A stretch of 64,000 nucleotides of DNA from CAVRUD01 sp963849635 (lineage in GTDB: Bacteria > Chloroflexota > Chloroflexia > Thermomicrobiales > UBA6265). The notes beneath the pieces are model-generated. The model ran no database searches, was not told where the DNA came from, and saw only the letters and a program-made list of their open reading frames with translations. Shown here in pieces: positions 18,644 through 27,187 of this stretch (within the stretch, counting starts at the first letter, position 1; every line of letters starts with the position of its first letter). Both the position numbers and the translations under genes were made by a program. The stretch spans positions 1 to 64,000 of the forward strand of contig CAWKIA010000038.1 in assembly GCA_963849635.1 (NCBI GenBank), read 5' to 3'.

Positions 18644-19483
18644 CTAACCCGCCGGGGTGGGCATCTGTGTGGCGCGATCGGACCGGCCTCCGCCCGGCGC
18701 GGTCGCGTGGGCAGCCAGAAAATCCTCCCAGGTCCCGCGGCCGACCGCCCGGTCCGGGGACAGGGTCGCACCGGCGCGCAACGCGCGGGCGGCCTTGCCA
18801 GGGAGCCGGATCGGCAGGATCAGGCGGTGCTTGTGCTGGGAGCGCAGGTAGCCGCGCATGAGGTTCTTCATCTCGTACACCCGTGGCCCGGCGAAGTCGG
18901 GCACCAGGCCGGCCGCCGAGCCGGTAGCAAGGTCGACCAGCCGGTCCGCCACCTCGGATGAGTCGACCGGCTGGAACCGGACCCCGGCGAAGGCGGGAAC
19001 CACTGGCAGCTTCGTCAACTGCCGGGCTACGAGCAGGACCAGGTCGTGGAACTGGGTGGCGCGTAGGATCGTCCAGGGAATGCCAGACTCGGCCACGATC
19101 TGCTCCCCCGCCCGCTTGGCCCGGAAGTACCCGAACATCGCGCTGTCGAACTTCCCTGCGACGGGGATCCTGTCCGCCCCGACGACCGAGATGTAGACCA
19201 GGTGCCGCGCTCCGGCCTTTTTCGCGGCGTCCACGAGGTGGCGGGCCTTGTCCTCGTCGCCTTTGCTGCTGCCCGCGAGATGCAAGATGGTCTCGACACC
19301 GGCGACGGCGGCATCGACCCCCTCGCCGGTGGCGAGATCGCCGGCCATGTACTCAACACCGTGCTCGGCATCGCGAGGGCTCCGGCTAAGCACACGGACA
19401 GGACGCCCGGCGTCACGCAGCCGCGCGACGACTTGCCGCCCAAGTGTGCCCGTGCCACCAGTAACCAGAATCGGTGCGTCCAT
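18644..19483 (-). CDS. NAD(P)-binding NmrA/SDR-type oxidoreductase
   Basis: A 279-residue atypical short-chain dehydrogenase. The N-terminus MDAPILVTGGTGTLGRQVV is the GxxGxxG nucleotide-binding motif. Further blocks are VETILHLAGSSKGDEDKARH, HLVYISVVGADRIPV and IPWTILRATQFHDL, typical of NmrA-like/complex-I-assembly-like reductases. The AGGAGG ribosome site stands 5 bases before the ATG. It diverges from an ECF41-like sigma gene; such oxidoreductases are the usual genomic partners and targets of ECF41 sigma factors. Confidence 0.88.
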   Translation of the reverse strand: MDAPILVTGGTGTLGRQVVARLRDAGRPVRVLSRSPRDAEHGVEYMAGDLATGEGVDAAVAGVETILHLAGSSKGDEDKARHLVDAAKKAGARHLVYISVVGADRIPVAGKFDSAMFGYFRAKRAGEQIVAESGIPWTILRATQFHDLVLLVARQLTKLPVVPAFAGVRFQPVDSSEVADRLVDLATGSAAGLVPDFAGPRVYEMKNLMRGYLRSQHKHRLILPIRLPGKAARALRAGATLSPDRAVGRGTWEDFLAAHATAPGGGRSDRATQMPTPAG

Positions 19484-19643
19484 GGGATCCTCCTCGTTCT
19501 AGACGCGGCTACCGTGCATCCCGCCCTGTCTCAGCATCAGCATCTGAAGGGCGTACCGCGTGTGCCGCACACGCGATACCAACGTGATGAGGCGAGCGTT
19601 CATCTCGGTACTCGTTGCTCCTTGTCACATCGGTCGGGCGCCG

Positions 19644-19663
19644 GGTGTCAGGGTATTGACACC
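19644..19663. promoter_or_regulatory. Inverted repeat in the divergent ECF41/oxidoreductase promoter
   Basis: Perfect arms GGTGTCA and TGACACC flank 6 bases, 38 bases before the sigma-factor ATG. A separate TGTCACA lies at 19,623-19,629. ECF41 promoters are known to carry a TGTCACA-like -35 element, so these TGTCA strings are candidate autoregulatory elements on both strands. I cannot assign a convincing -10. Confidence 0.4.
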
Positions 19664-19701
19664 TCATTGAGAAGACACCTGGGAACGAGAGGATGTGACC
19701 G

Positions 19702-20628
19702 ATGGATGAGCGCGAGTGGCTGGCGGACCGGTTCGAGGAGCATCGGCCCCGCCTGCGGGCGGTGGCCTACCGGATGTTGGGTTCCCTCACCGAAGCCGAC
19801 GACGCCGTCCAGGACAGCTGGCTGCGCCTGAGCCAGTCCCGCAAGACTGGGGCGGAGGAGATCGACAACCTGGGCGCGTGGCTGACGACGGTCGTCGGCC
19901 GGGTCTGCCTGAACATGCTGCGGGCCCGCAACTCCCGGCGCGAAGAGGCCTTCGGGGTGCACATCCCCGATCCCGTCATCAGCCACGCGGGCGGGCTCCA
20001 GCCCGAGGAGGAGGCCCTGCTGGCAGATTCGGTCGGCCTGGCCCTGATGGTCGTGCTCGACACCCTCACCCCGGCGGAGCGGCTGGCGTTCGTGCTGCAC
20101 GACACCTTCGGGCTGCCGTTTGAGGAGATCGCGCCGATGGTCGGCCGCTCCCCCGCGGCGGCACGGCAACTGGCGAGCAGGGCGCGACGGCGGGTGCGAG
20201 GGGCCGAGATACCGGCGCCCGATCCCGATCTCGCCCGGCAACGGGAGGTCGTCGATGCCTTCTTCCTGGCGGCCCGTGGGGGCGACTTCAATGCTCTGGT
20301 ATCCGTGCTCCACCCGGACGTCGTCCTGCGCTCCGACTTCGGGGTCAAGCGGCCGGGCCTGTCGCAAGTCTTCCACGGCGCAGAGGCCGTCGCCAGACAG
20401 TCTGTTCTGGGGGCGATTCCGGGGGCCAGCCTGCACCCGGCGCTGGTGAACGGGGCGGCCGGTATGGTGATCACGGTGAAGGGGCGGCCGTTCGCCGTGA
20501 TGGGCTTTACCGTCGTCGACGGCCGGATCGTCGCGATCGACGCGATCGCCGATCCGGAGCGGGTGCGCCGGATCGCGGCGGGGGTGCTTGATGGGGATGA
20601 TTCGGGGTCTGCCAGATCAGAATCGTGA
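19702..20628 (+). CDS. ECF41-like sigma factor with C-terminal SnoaL-like domain
   Basis: The 308-residue protein has sigma region 2 (LADRFEEHRPRLRAVAYRML, EADDAVQDSWLRLSQS), region 4 (LTPAERLAFVLHDTFGLPFE, MVGRSPAAARQLASRARRR) and about 110 extra residues with the fold of SnoaL/NTF2 (LVSVLHPDVVLRSDFG). ECF41 factors use this extension in place of a separate anti-sigma factor. The ending IADPERVRRIAAG corresponds to the conserved NPDKL-type motif. It diverges from an oxidoreductase and an ABM gene, its likely regulon. Confidence 0.9.
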   Translation: MDEREWLADRFEEHRPRLRAVAYRMLGSLTEADDAVQDSWLRLSQSRKTGAEEIDNLGAWLTTVVGRVCLNMLRARNSRREEAFGVHIPDPVISHAGGLQPEEEALLADSVGLALMVVLDTLTPAERLAFVLHDTFGLPFEEIAPMVGRSPAAARQLASRARRRVRGAEIPAPDPDLARQREVVDAFFLAARGGDFNALVSVLHPDVVLRSDFGVKRPGLSQVFHGAEAVARQSVLGAIPGASLHPALVNGAAGMVITVKGRPFAVMGFTVVDGRIVAIDAIADPERVRRIAAGVLDGDDSGSARSES

Positions 20629-20640
20629 CGCCTGTGTCTG

Positions 20641-20892
20641 GGGATGGGCGATGCATGCATCGCCCCTACAAATCTCCCAGCGTCCGTCGGGTGTTGACGT
20701 CCCTGGTGTGTGCTACCGGTCGGATCTGGGGCCCGATCACCGTAGGGGCGATGCCTGCATCGCCCGGTTGCCGGCATAGGCGCACCGTGACGACAAACCC
20801 GGCCGCAGGGGCGCGATGCACCGCGCCCACGTCCCCTCTGCAATCGCCCGTATCTGGCAACCGGGCGCGATGCAATCGCGCCCCTACGCGGG
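20641..20892. repeat. Cluster of short palindromic repeats
   Basis: Four related palindromes in one 250-base gap: GGGCGATGCATGCATCGCCC near 20,645; GGGGCGATGCCTGCATCGCC near 20,745; GGGGCGCGATGCACCGCGCC near 20,810; GGGCGCGATGCAATCGCGCC near 20,863. Each is flanked by CCTAC or GTAGG. They resemble REP elements and may act as mRNA ends for the sigma gene. Confidence 0.75.
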
Positions 20893-20912
20893 TTGGCCTA
20901 TTCCCATGCCAG

Positions 20913-21497
20913 TCAATTCGTCGCCGCACCCGGCGGACGTCCGTCCAGCCAGGCGCGGAGGTCGGCCGTGTGGGCGGCATAGTGCTCGTCGGCGTAGGAG
21001 GAGATGATGCTCTCCAGAGTCCAACTGGGCTCGCCCTCGGCGGCGGGGCGGACGTGGGCGATATGGAGGTGGCCGGCGAAGGTGTAGGGCCGGGCCAGTT
21101 CGCCGTCCGGCAGGGCCGCGATCGATTCCTCCAGCGCGTCGGCCCACACCGGCGCGTTCGTCAGGACTTCATCCAGGGATCGGTGCCGGTCGATCGTCTC
21201 GTGCCGCCAGGCGTTGCGCTGGTCCTGATCGCTCATGTCGACATCCGGTGGCGGGACCTGGTCATGGCCGAAGCACTCCTTCACGGTCGGCAGGTCACCG
21301 CGCACCGCCGCCCGCAGCTGGCCCGTCATCCAGCGGCTATCGGCGGTGAGATGGGCGATGACGTCCCTCGTCGCCCACTCCCCATCCAACAGCGGCACAG
21401 TCAGCCGATCACCCGGCACCTCGTCAATCGCCGCTTCCCACGCCGCTCGCGCCGCGCGCGTCCGCCCCAGCAACGCCTCCCTACCTTCATCTGCCAC
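20913..21497 (-). CDS. DinB/ClbS-like four-helix-bundle protein
   Basis: A 194-residue protein with the pattern of the DinB-like superfamily: EWATRDVIAHLTADSRWM supplies the first metal-type histidine, and SYADEHYAAHTADLRAWL supplies two more near the C-terminus. The GTG start is preceded by AGGAGA. Members include thiol-dependent hydrolases, maleylpyruvate isomerase-like proteins and ClbS-type colibactin hydrolases; which applies here is open. It lies on the same strand as the Lrp gene, 22 bases downstream, so the two may share a transcript. Confidence 0.65.
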   Translation of the reverse strand: MADEGREALLGRTRAARAAWEAAIDEVPGDRLTVPLLDGEWATRDVIAHLTADSRWMTGQLRAAVRGDLPTVKECFGHDQVPPPDVDMSDQDQRNAWRHETIDRHRSLDEVLTNAPVWADALEESIAALPDGELARPYTFAGHLHIAHVRPAAEGEPSWTLESIISSYADEHYAAHTADLRAWLDGRPPGAATN

Positions 21498-21519
21498 TGT
21501 ATTTCTCCTACCGTCCCGG

Positions 21520-22035
21520 CTACCCGCCTTCCCGCCTTCCCTCCTGTGGTAAGGGCGGCGGCCGGCGCGGCACCGGTGACGATTGCACGATCGAGGTCGT
21601 CGTAATGCCGTAGAGCAGGAAGCGGTCCAGGAGGTGGTCGAGCTGGTCCATGGCCGGGAAATGGACCAGCATGACGAAGCAGTCCTCGCCGGTTACCCGG
21701 TGGCACTCGACGACCTCGGGGATGCTCCGGGCCAGCTCCGCCACCCGCCCTAGCTGGCCCGGGTTCGGCCTGATCCGCACGAACGCGGAGAGGGGCATCC
21801 CCAGTGCGACCGGATCAAGCTCGAGGGTGTAGCCGCGGATGACCCCGGCCTCCTCCATCCGGCGGACGCGCTCTGTCACCGCCGGGGCGGACATGCCCAC
21901 GCGCCGGGCCAGCTCCGCCATCGTCAGGCGGGGATCGGCGCGCAGGGCCTCGAGCAGGCGGCGGTTGGTGTCATCGAGCAGGCCATTCGGAGGGCCATAG
22001 GAGAAAACCGGATCCGACGTTGAATCTCCAGGCAT
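21520..22035 (-). CDS. Lrp/AsnC family transcriptional regulator
   Basis: The 171-residue regulator has an N-terminal winged HTH (LLDDTNRRLLEALRADPRLT, GMSAPAVTERVRRMEEAGVI) and a RAM ligand-binding domain (VVECHRVTGEDCFVMLVHFP). A strong GGAGGAG site precedes the ATG. It diverges, across 62 bases, from an EamA exporter, which suggests control of an amino-acid exporter as in other Lrp-exporter pairs. The last dozen residues (PPPLPQEGRREGG) are low-complexity and look like an extension. Confidence 0.92.
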   Translation of the reverse strand: MPGDSTSDPVFSYGPPNGLLDDTNRRLLEALRADPRLTMAELARRVGMSAPAVTERVRRMEEAGVIRGYTLELDPVALGMPLSAFVRIRPNPGQLGRVAELARSIPEVVECHRVTGEDCFVMLVHFPAMDQLDHLLDRFLLYGITTTSIVQSSPVPRRPPPLPQEGRREGG

Positions 22036-22097
22036 TTTCTCCTCCTGGCCTTTGCATCACCATGTACGGGCACGGATCGGCATCCTAGCATGATGGT

Positions 22098-23021
22098 ATG
22101 GCATATGGTTCGTCGAACATCCACGCTGATACAGTCGTCCAAGACGGGCCGCTGCGCCGGATCGATACCGCCCTCCCGCCCCACGCCTACTTTCTGATCA
22201 GCGCGGTCTTCCATTACCTGGGACCGGCGTTTGCCGTGCTGCTCTTCGCCGAGGTCGATGTTCTGGGGGTGGCCTGGCTCCGGATCGCGACCGCGGCCGC
22301 GATCTTCGCCGTCTGGCGGCGACCGTGGCGGCTCTTCCAGCGGACACCCCGGCCCGATCTGCGCCTGATCGGCGCCCTGGGGCTGGTGCTGGGGGCGATG
22401 AACGCGGTCTTCTACCTCGCCATCGACCGCCTGCCGCTAGGAACCGTCGGCGCGATCGAGTTCCTGGGTCCGATCGTCCTGGCGGCGAGCGCCACCAGAA
22501 GCGGGCGCAACCTCGCCGCCCTGGGACTGGCGGTCGGCGGGGTCGGGCTGCTGGCGGATGTGCGGCTGGCGGGGGAGCCGCTCGGGTTCGTACTGGCGGG
22601 GATCAACGCCGCCCTGTTCGTGCTTTATGTCGTCCTTGGCCACCGTGCCGCCCGGTCGGGTGTGGGCGGGATCGACTGCCTGGCCGCGGCGATGCTGGTG
22701 GCGATGGTGGCCGTCTCACCGGTGGGGCTCAGCGAGGCGATGCCCGCCTTTTCCCGGCCGGAGGTGCTGCTGGCCGGCATCGGCGTGGGCGTGTGCTCCT
22801 CGGTGATTCCCTACGTGAGCGACCAACTGGCGATGGCCCGCCTCTCGCGCGGGACCTTCGCCTTCTTACTGGCGCTGTTGCCGGCCTGCGCGACGGCGAT
22901 CGGCGTCGTCGTGCTCCGCCAGATTCCGTCGCTGCCGGAGATCGCCGGGGTGGGGCTCATCGTGGGCGGGGTGGCGCTGCGGCGCGAACCCGCCGGGGAC
23001 GTCGCAACATCCGAGCGGTAG
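22098..23021 (+). CDS. EamA-family (RhtA-like) exporter
   Basis: A 307-residue membrane protein with two EamA repeats and about ten hydrophobic segments. It shows LGPAFAVLLFAEVDVLGVAW, LPLGTVGAIEFLGPI and CSSVIPYVSDQLAMARLSRG, which resemble the RhtA threonine/homoserine exporter. The divergent Lrp regulator supports export of an amino acid or related amine. The ATG at 22,098 lies within the short divergent gap; no strong ribosome site was seen. Confidence 0.88.
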   Translation: MAYGSSNIHADTVVQDGPLRRIDTALPPHAYFLISAVFHYLGPAFAVLLFAEVDVLGVAWLRIATAAAIFAVWRRPWRLFQRTPRPDLRLIGALGLVLGAMNAVFYLAIDRLPLGTVGAIEFLGPIVLAASATRSGRNLAALGLAVGGVGLLADVRLAGEPLGFVLAGINAALFVLYVVLGHRAARSGVGGIDCLAAAMLVAMVAVSPVGLSEAMPAFSRPEVLLAGIGVGVCSSVIPYVSDQLAMARLSRGTFAFLLALLPACATAIGVVVLRQIPSLPEIAGVGLIVGGVALRREPAGDVATSER

Positions 23022-23090
23022 CCTGGGCTTCCTCGGGTATGATGGCGTCCTGATGACGTTTTCCAGCGCAACGCGGCGAAGGAGCGGGCG

Positions 23091-23927
23091 GTGGCGGATC
23101 GAAGGACCGAGTGGCTGGCGCGCGGGCTGCGGGCGACGATGATCTTCGACCGGGCAGCGGCGGTCGCCGGGGCGGCCCGGTCGGCCCTGGTCCTGGCGTT
23201 CGCCTCGGACGAGGTGCTGGCCCGCTACAGCGACCTGGCCTACGGGGCCACCACCTCCTACCTGCCCGACTCGCCCGACTTCGACGCCAACCTCTTTCCG
23301 TTCGAGGAAGCGGCCTTCGGAAAGTACTTCCCGCCCCCACCCGGCCGGATCTTGATCGGTGCTGCCGGGGGTGGCCGCGAAGCGCTCGCCCTGGCCAGGC
23401 GCGGCTACGAGGTGGTCGGGTTCGAGCCATCGGAGCCGCTTGTCGCCGGTCTGGCGGCCCACATCCCCGCCGGTCTCAAGATCACGGCCTACCGGGCCAC
23501 CTATGAAGATCTCCCTCTCCTCGCCCCCGCCCTACCAGGGGCCGAGCCAGCCAACCTCACCGCCCTGCCCCGCTTTGATGCCGCGATTCTGGGGTGGGGC
23601 AGTTTCTCGCATCTCCTCTCGGAGCAGCGTCAGGTCGAAGCGCTGCGAGCGATGTCCACGGTCACCGACGGGCCTGTGCTGGTCAGCTTCCGCACCGATC
23701 CTCACGCCACCGGCGAGGCGCGATCGCAGCTGGAGCAGATCAAGCGGCTCCTACCGGGACGCAACCGGATCCACGGCAACTACTTCAACATGCAGATCGG
23801 CTTCTACCAGGCCTTTTCGCGCGAGCAACTCGAATCGCTCTTCGCCCAGGCGGGACTTGAAATCGAAACGCTCGACACGGCCGATTCCTCCGGCTTCTGG
23901 GGACACGCCGTCCTCACCAGGCGGTAG
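23091..23927 (+). CDS. Class I SAM-dependent methyltransferase
   Basis: A 278-residue protein. Motif I reads RILIGAAGGGREALALARRG, followed by YEVVGFEPSEPLVAGLA as the acidic strand. The later FDAAILGWGSFSHL and the C-terminal GFYQAFSREQLESLFAQAGL are typical of Methyltransf_25-type enzymes. The GTG start is preceded by AAGGAG. The substrate is unknown. It stands alone between the exporter and the split hydrolase. Confidence 0.82.
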   Translation: MADRRTEWLARGLRATMIFDRAAAVAGAARSALVLAFASDEVLARYSDLAYGATTSYLPDSPDFDANLFPFEEAAFGKYFPPPPGRILIGAAGGGREALALARRGYEVVGFEPSEPLVAGLAAHIPAGLKITAYRATYEDLPLLAPALPGAEPANLTALPRFDAAILGWGSFSHLLSEQRQVEALRAMSTVTDGPVLVSFRTDPHATGEARSQLEQIKRLLPGRNRIHGNYFNMQIGFYQAFSREQLESLFAQAGLEIETLDTADSSGFWGHAVLTRR

Positions 23928-24089
23928 CCGGCTAGCCAGCTCTGGAACGCCATCCAACCCATCGCCCCAACGGAATACGTCACTTGTCAGATGCGTATCG
24001 GCTCGCGGACGGGCACCCTGTGACATGGGTGGGGCCACGACCCACGGCCGTGACCGGACGATTGCGTACCGGTACTGGTCAGTTCTGCT

Positions 24090-24345
24090 ATGGAGTCCGC
24101 GATGTTGACCCTCTCTACCCCCGTGATCCCCCGGTTCGCTTCCCTTGCGACCGGAGTCTCCATTCCCTACGTCGAAGCCGGCGATCCCGCCGGCGTCCCC
24201 GTCATCTTCCTGCACGGATACACCGACTCCTGGCGGTCGTACGAGCCGGTCTTGCCACACATCCCGGCGGGCATCCGGGCGATTGCCCTGACCCTGCGCG
24301 GCCACGGAGATGCCGAAAAGCCCGCGACCGGGTACAGGCAGAGGA
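24090..24345 (+). pseudogene. Alpha/beta hydrolase, N-terminal part, interrupted by an IS
   Basis: This first half reads IPYVEAGDPAGVPVIFLHGY, then DSWRSYEPVLPHIPAGIRAI and LRGHGDAEKPATGYRQ, the N-terminal core of an alpha/beta hydrolase with the oxyanion HG motif. At 24,346 an ISAs1 element breaks in. The second half resumes at 25,555. Joining both through the duplicated target restores ...GYRQEDFAADIAAFLG. The start is either ATG at 24,090 or 24,102. Confidence 0.85.
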
Positions 24346-25554
24346 TACTCAAAGTCGTGAGCGTCGGGGAGGATAGGCGCATGGAGGTGTGCCATGCCCG
24401 CGACGTCTGCGGTTCCCGACGAATTCGGCCTGCTGGTCGCCCGGTTCGCGACCTTGACCGACCCTCGGCATGCCCGCGGCAAGGTCCATCCCCTGCCGGG
24501 GGTGCTGGCCCTGGTGGTGCTGGGATTGCTGGCTGGGTGCCGCTCCCTGAGCGCGGTGAGCCGCTACGGGGCGATCCACCCGGAGGTGCTCGCCCCGCTC
24601 GGCCTGCGGCGGAGCCCCTCGGTGGCGACGCTGCACCGGTTGCTGGGGCTGGTCACGGTGGCCGACGTGCGGAGCGTGGTCCGGGCCTTCGCCCAGGACC
24701 TCATCGCGCGTCGGACCCCTCCCGCGGCCGTGACCGAGGTGGCCCTGGACGGCAAGACCCTGCGGGGCACGCACGAGGAAGGAACCCCACTCCACGTGCT
24801 GCGGGCCTTCGCCCAGCACGCTGGCCTCGGACTCGATCAGGCACTTGCCGCCCCGCTACGCGGGGAAGTGAGCGCGGCAACGCGCTGGTTGGATGAGGTC
24901 GCGGACGCCTTCCCGGGCCTGGCGATCCTGACCGGGGACGCCCTGTTCGCCGAGCAGTCGCTGTGCTCCGCAGTGGTCGCCGGGCAGCGCGATTACGTCT
25001 TCCGGCTCAAAAAAACCAACCAGCCCTCTTCGCGGATGTCGCGATCCTCTTCACCGACCCCGGTCCGCCCGATGTCGTGACGACCGAGAAGGGGCACGGC
25101 CGCCTGGAGCGGCGCGAACTGCGGGTGCGCGCCGACCTCGCGGGGTATTCCGCCTTCCCGGGGTTGGCGCAAGTCGCTGAGTTGAAGAAGGAGGTCGTCC
25201 ACCTTGCGACCGGCGAGGTCACGCGCATCACCCGCTACTTAGTGACCAGCCTCGGAGCCGCGGCGGCCGACCCCCCGCGCCTCCTGGCGGTCGCGCGGCG
25301 GCACTGGGGGATCGAGAACCGCTGGTTCCACGTTGCCGATGACAGCTTCGGCGAGGACCGCCAGGTGCTACAGGACCACGACCGGGGGCAGGTCCTGGGG
25401 TTATTACGCGGCGCGGCCATCAATCTCCTGCGCGGCCGCTGCGTGCTCTGGTCCGAGCGCGCGCCGATGACGGCCCGGGCCGAATGGGTCAACGGCCACC
25501 CGCTCACCGTCCTCGCCGCCCTCACCGCGCCTTCGCGACTTTGAAAAGGCCCTA
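24346..25554 (+). mobile_element. ISAs1-family insertion sequence
   Basis: About 1.2 kb flanked by imperfect inverted ends that share TCAAAGTCG (24,349-24,357 and its complement near 25,535). The flanking target appears duplicated as GCAGAGGA on the left (24,338-24,345) and GCAAGAGGA on the right (25,555-25,563), differing by one A. It carries one transposase gene read in two frames and has split an alpha/beta hydrolase gene. Confidence 0.85.
24394..25544 (+). CDS. ISAs1-family transposase in two overlapping frames
   Basis: The first frame (24,394-25,080) starts MPATSAVPDEFG and has the family N-terminus DPRHARGKVHPLPGVLALVV, the catalytic TEVALDGKTLRGT and ILTGDALFAEQSL. The second frame (open from before 25,010 to 25,544) continues with RRHWGIENRWFHVADDSFGE, the conserved C-terminal motif with the last acidic residue. 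The frames meet at a run of seven A bases near 25,009-25,015, and a -1 shift there gives RLKKNQPALFADVAILFTD, a smooth family sequence. Either programmed slippage or a homopolymer error explains this. Confidence 0.85.
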
Positions 25555-26176
25555 GCAAGAGGACTTCGCCGCGGACATCGCCGCATTCCTCGGCACGCAG
25601 AACCTGGAACAGGCGGTCATCGTCGGGCATTCGCTGGGCAGCAGCATTGCCCAGCGGTTCGCCATCGACTATCCAGAGCGATGCCGTGGCCTGGTGTTGA
25701 TCGGGGCCTCAACGATGTGGGCCAGCAACCCCGATGTCCTCGAGCTGAGCGCATTCGTCGCTAGCTTTGAGGACCCAGTCGACCCCAACTTCGTTCATGA
25801 GTTCCAGGCGAGTACCGTCGCCCGCCCGGTGCCGGATGCACTCATCTCGACCGCCGTCGCGGAAAGCCTGAAGGTGCCCGCCCGCGTCTGGCGCGAGGCC
25901 CTGGCCAGCCACCTGGAAGCAGACTACACCCAGGACCTCGGCGGCATTACCGCCCCAACCCTGCTGCTCGCGGGCGGTCGGGACGATCTGACACCGTACG
26001 AAGCGCAGCTTGTCCTTCAGGATCTGATTCCCGGCTCCCGCCTGATCGTCTACCCGGACGGCGGCCATGCCGTCCACTGGGAAGACCCGGACCAGGTCGC
26101 AGCCGACATCGCCACCTTTGTCCTGGCGCTCCCCGAACGCCCGAACGCGTCCAACTCCGTTCCGCCCGCCCGGTAA
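25555..26176 (+). pseudogene. Alpha/beta hydrolase, C-terminal part
   Basis: Continuation of the gene broken by the IS. It begins EDFAADIAAFLGTQNLEQ and contains the nucleophile elbow VIVGHSLGSSIAQRF with Ser, then TAPTLLLAGGRDDLTPYEA with the acidic residue and YPDGGHAVHWEDP with the catalytic His. So the whole triad lies in this half but the N-terminal strand lies in the other. Family resembles pimeloyl-ester and haloalkane-type hydrolases. A long hairpin terminator follows. Confidence 0.85.
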
Positions 26177-26187
26177 CCCAGCGCTCA

Positions 26188-26240
26188 GCAGGCCCGTTGC
26201 CCCGGCCGGCGTTCGCCGCCGGCCGGGGCAACGGGCCTGC
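26188..26240. terminator. 24-bp perfect GC-rich hairpin
   Basis: Arms of 24 bases (GCAGGCCCGTTGCCCCGGCC continued by GGCG, and its exact complement) flank a 5-base loop, TTCGC. It lies 12 bases after the hydrolase stop. There is no U-tract, but the stem is strong enough to end transcription or protect the mRNA 3' end. Confidence 0.7.
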
Positions 26241-26366
26241 CGCTGAACCAGCGCTGGCCGGCGATCCCACCAGTGATCAGAGCAAGGTGCTCCCTGATGG
26301 CGCTGCCCACATTGCCCATCAGGCGAAGATCCGGCACCGTGCCACGTTACCTTGAACGCCCAGGGA

Positions 26367-26609
26367 CTACCGGGGCCGCGCCACATGAATGCCAAGACCG
26401 ATCACGGTACCGACCGCCGCGCCGATCATGAGTGTCAGCAACCCATGGGGGTTTGCATCGCCATCGAGGAAGGCCCAGGAGACAACCCGCATCGCGATCG
26501 CGACAACAATCAAGACGAGGGAGATCGACAACCAGCGGATTGACCGTTGTCGATCGGACCGCCGATCCAGGAATCGCCAGAACGCGTTGTCTCGCGGTTG
26601 CGGTGTCAT
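26367..26609 (-). CDS. Small two-helix membrane protein, paralogue 1
   Basis: An 80-residue protein starting MTPQPRDNAFWRFLDRRSDR. Two hydrophobic segments follow (WLSISLVLIVVAIAMRVVSW and LLTLMIGAAVGTVIGLGIHV), ending in a short basic tail VARPR. The layout (polar basic N-terminus, two helices, Arg-rich end) repeats in the two genes upstream, so these are probably tandem paralogues. I do not recognise the family. Confidence 0.55.
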   Translation of the reverse strand: MTPQPRDNAFWRFLDRRSDRQRSIRWLSISLVLIVVAIAMRVVSWAFLDGDANPHGLLTLMIGAAVGTVIGLGIHVARPR

Positions 26610-26755
26610 GTCGCTGCCTCCATCGACCGAATCGACGTGATGAAGCAAGATCGAGTGGCATCGAACGGTCGTGGCCGCGGCCGCCGGCCCAGCGGGAGGC
26701 GCCCCGCCTCTGACGATAACCACGACAGGCTCGGCAAGACCGCCGGAGCGACGCG

Positions 26756-27055
26756 CTAGCGGATCCGCCGGCTCATCTCTTCGGTCAGTTCAAGGTTCGG
26801 CCCGGGATCAGGTCGAGGCTCACGGAACAGCATGATGACGGTGATGATTGCCGCGCCGGTCAGCATGCCTCCCGCGATTTGCAGCGTGAATTCGAGGTTG
26901 GCGTCCCAGCCGAAGAGGACATCGCCAAGCCAGCGGGCGCCGACAATCGCGGGAATGACCAGGAGCCAGGTCATCGCGTACTGGGCCGCACGCTGCCGCC
27001 GCGTCAACCGGTCAAGGTTGCGCCCGAGCAAGAAATCCCGAAATGAGATGCCCAT
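26756..27055 (-). CDS. Small two-helix membrane protein, paralogue 2
   Basis: A 99-residue protein starting MGISFRDFLLGRNLDRLTRR, with helices near WLLVIPAIVGARWLGDVLF and IAGGMLTGAAIITVIMLF. It ends REPRPDPGPNLELTEEMSRRIR. The start, the basic RLTxxQRA stretch and the end EMSRRIR align with paralogue 3 (MDISIWDHL, RLTLTQRAIRR, AWSKRIR). The internal ATG at 27,055 was chosen because it aligns with that paralogue. Function unknown. Confidence 0.6.
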   Translation of the reverse strand: MGISFRDFLLGRNLDRLTRRQRAAQYAMTWLLVIPAIVGARWLGDVLFGWDANLEFTLQIAGGMLTGAAIITVIMLFREPRPDPGPNLELTEEMSRRIR

Positions 27056-27187
27056 TCCATGTCTCCATTGGCCATATCCGACAAGACGCCGGATCAAACA
27101 GCGGCCCCCTCGACCGGCAACGTCGCCGGCCAGCAACGAGGGTTCAGGCGTTGGCTCCAACCGTTGTGGGACTGCCTGACCGTCGAC

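Noticed and set aside
20641..20892. CRISPR array
   Set aside because: The repeats are palindromes of differing sequence without regular spacers, and no cas genes are nearby.
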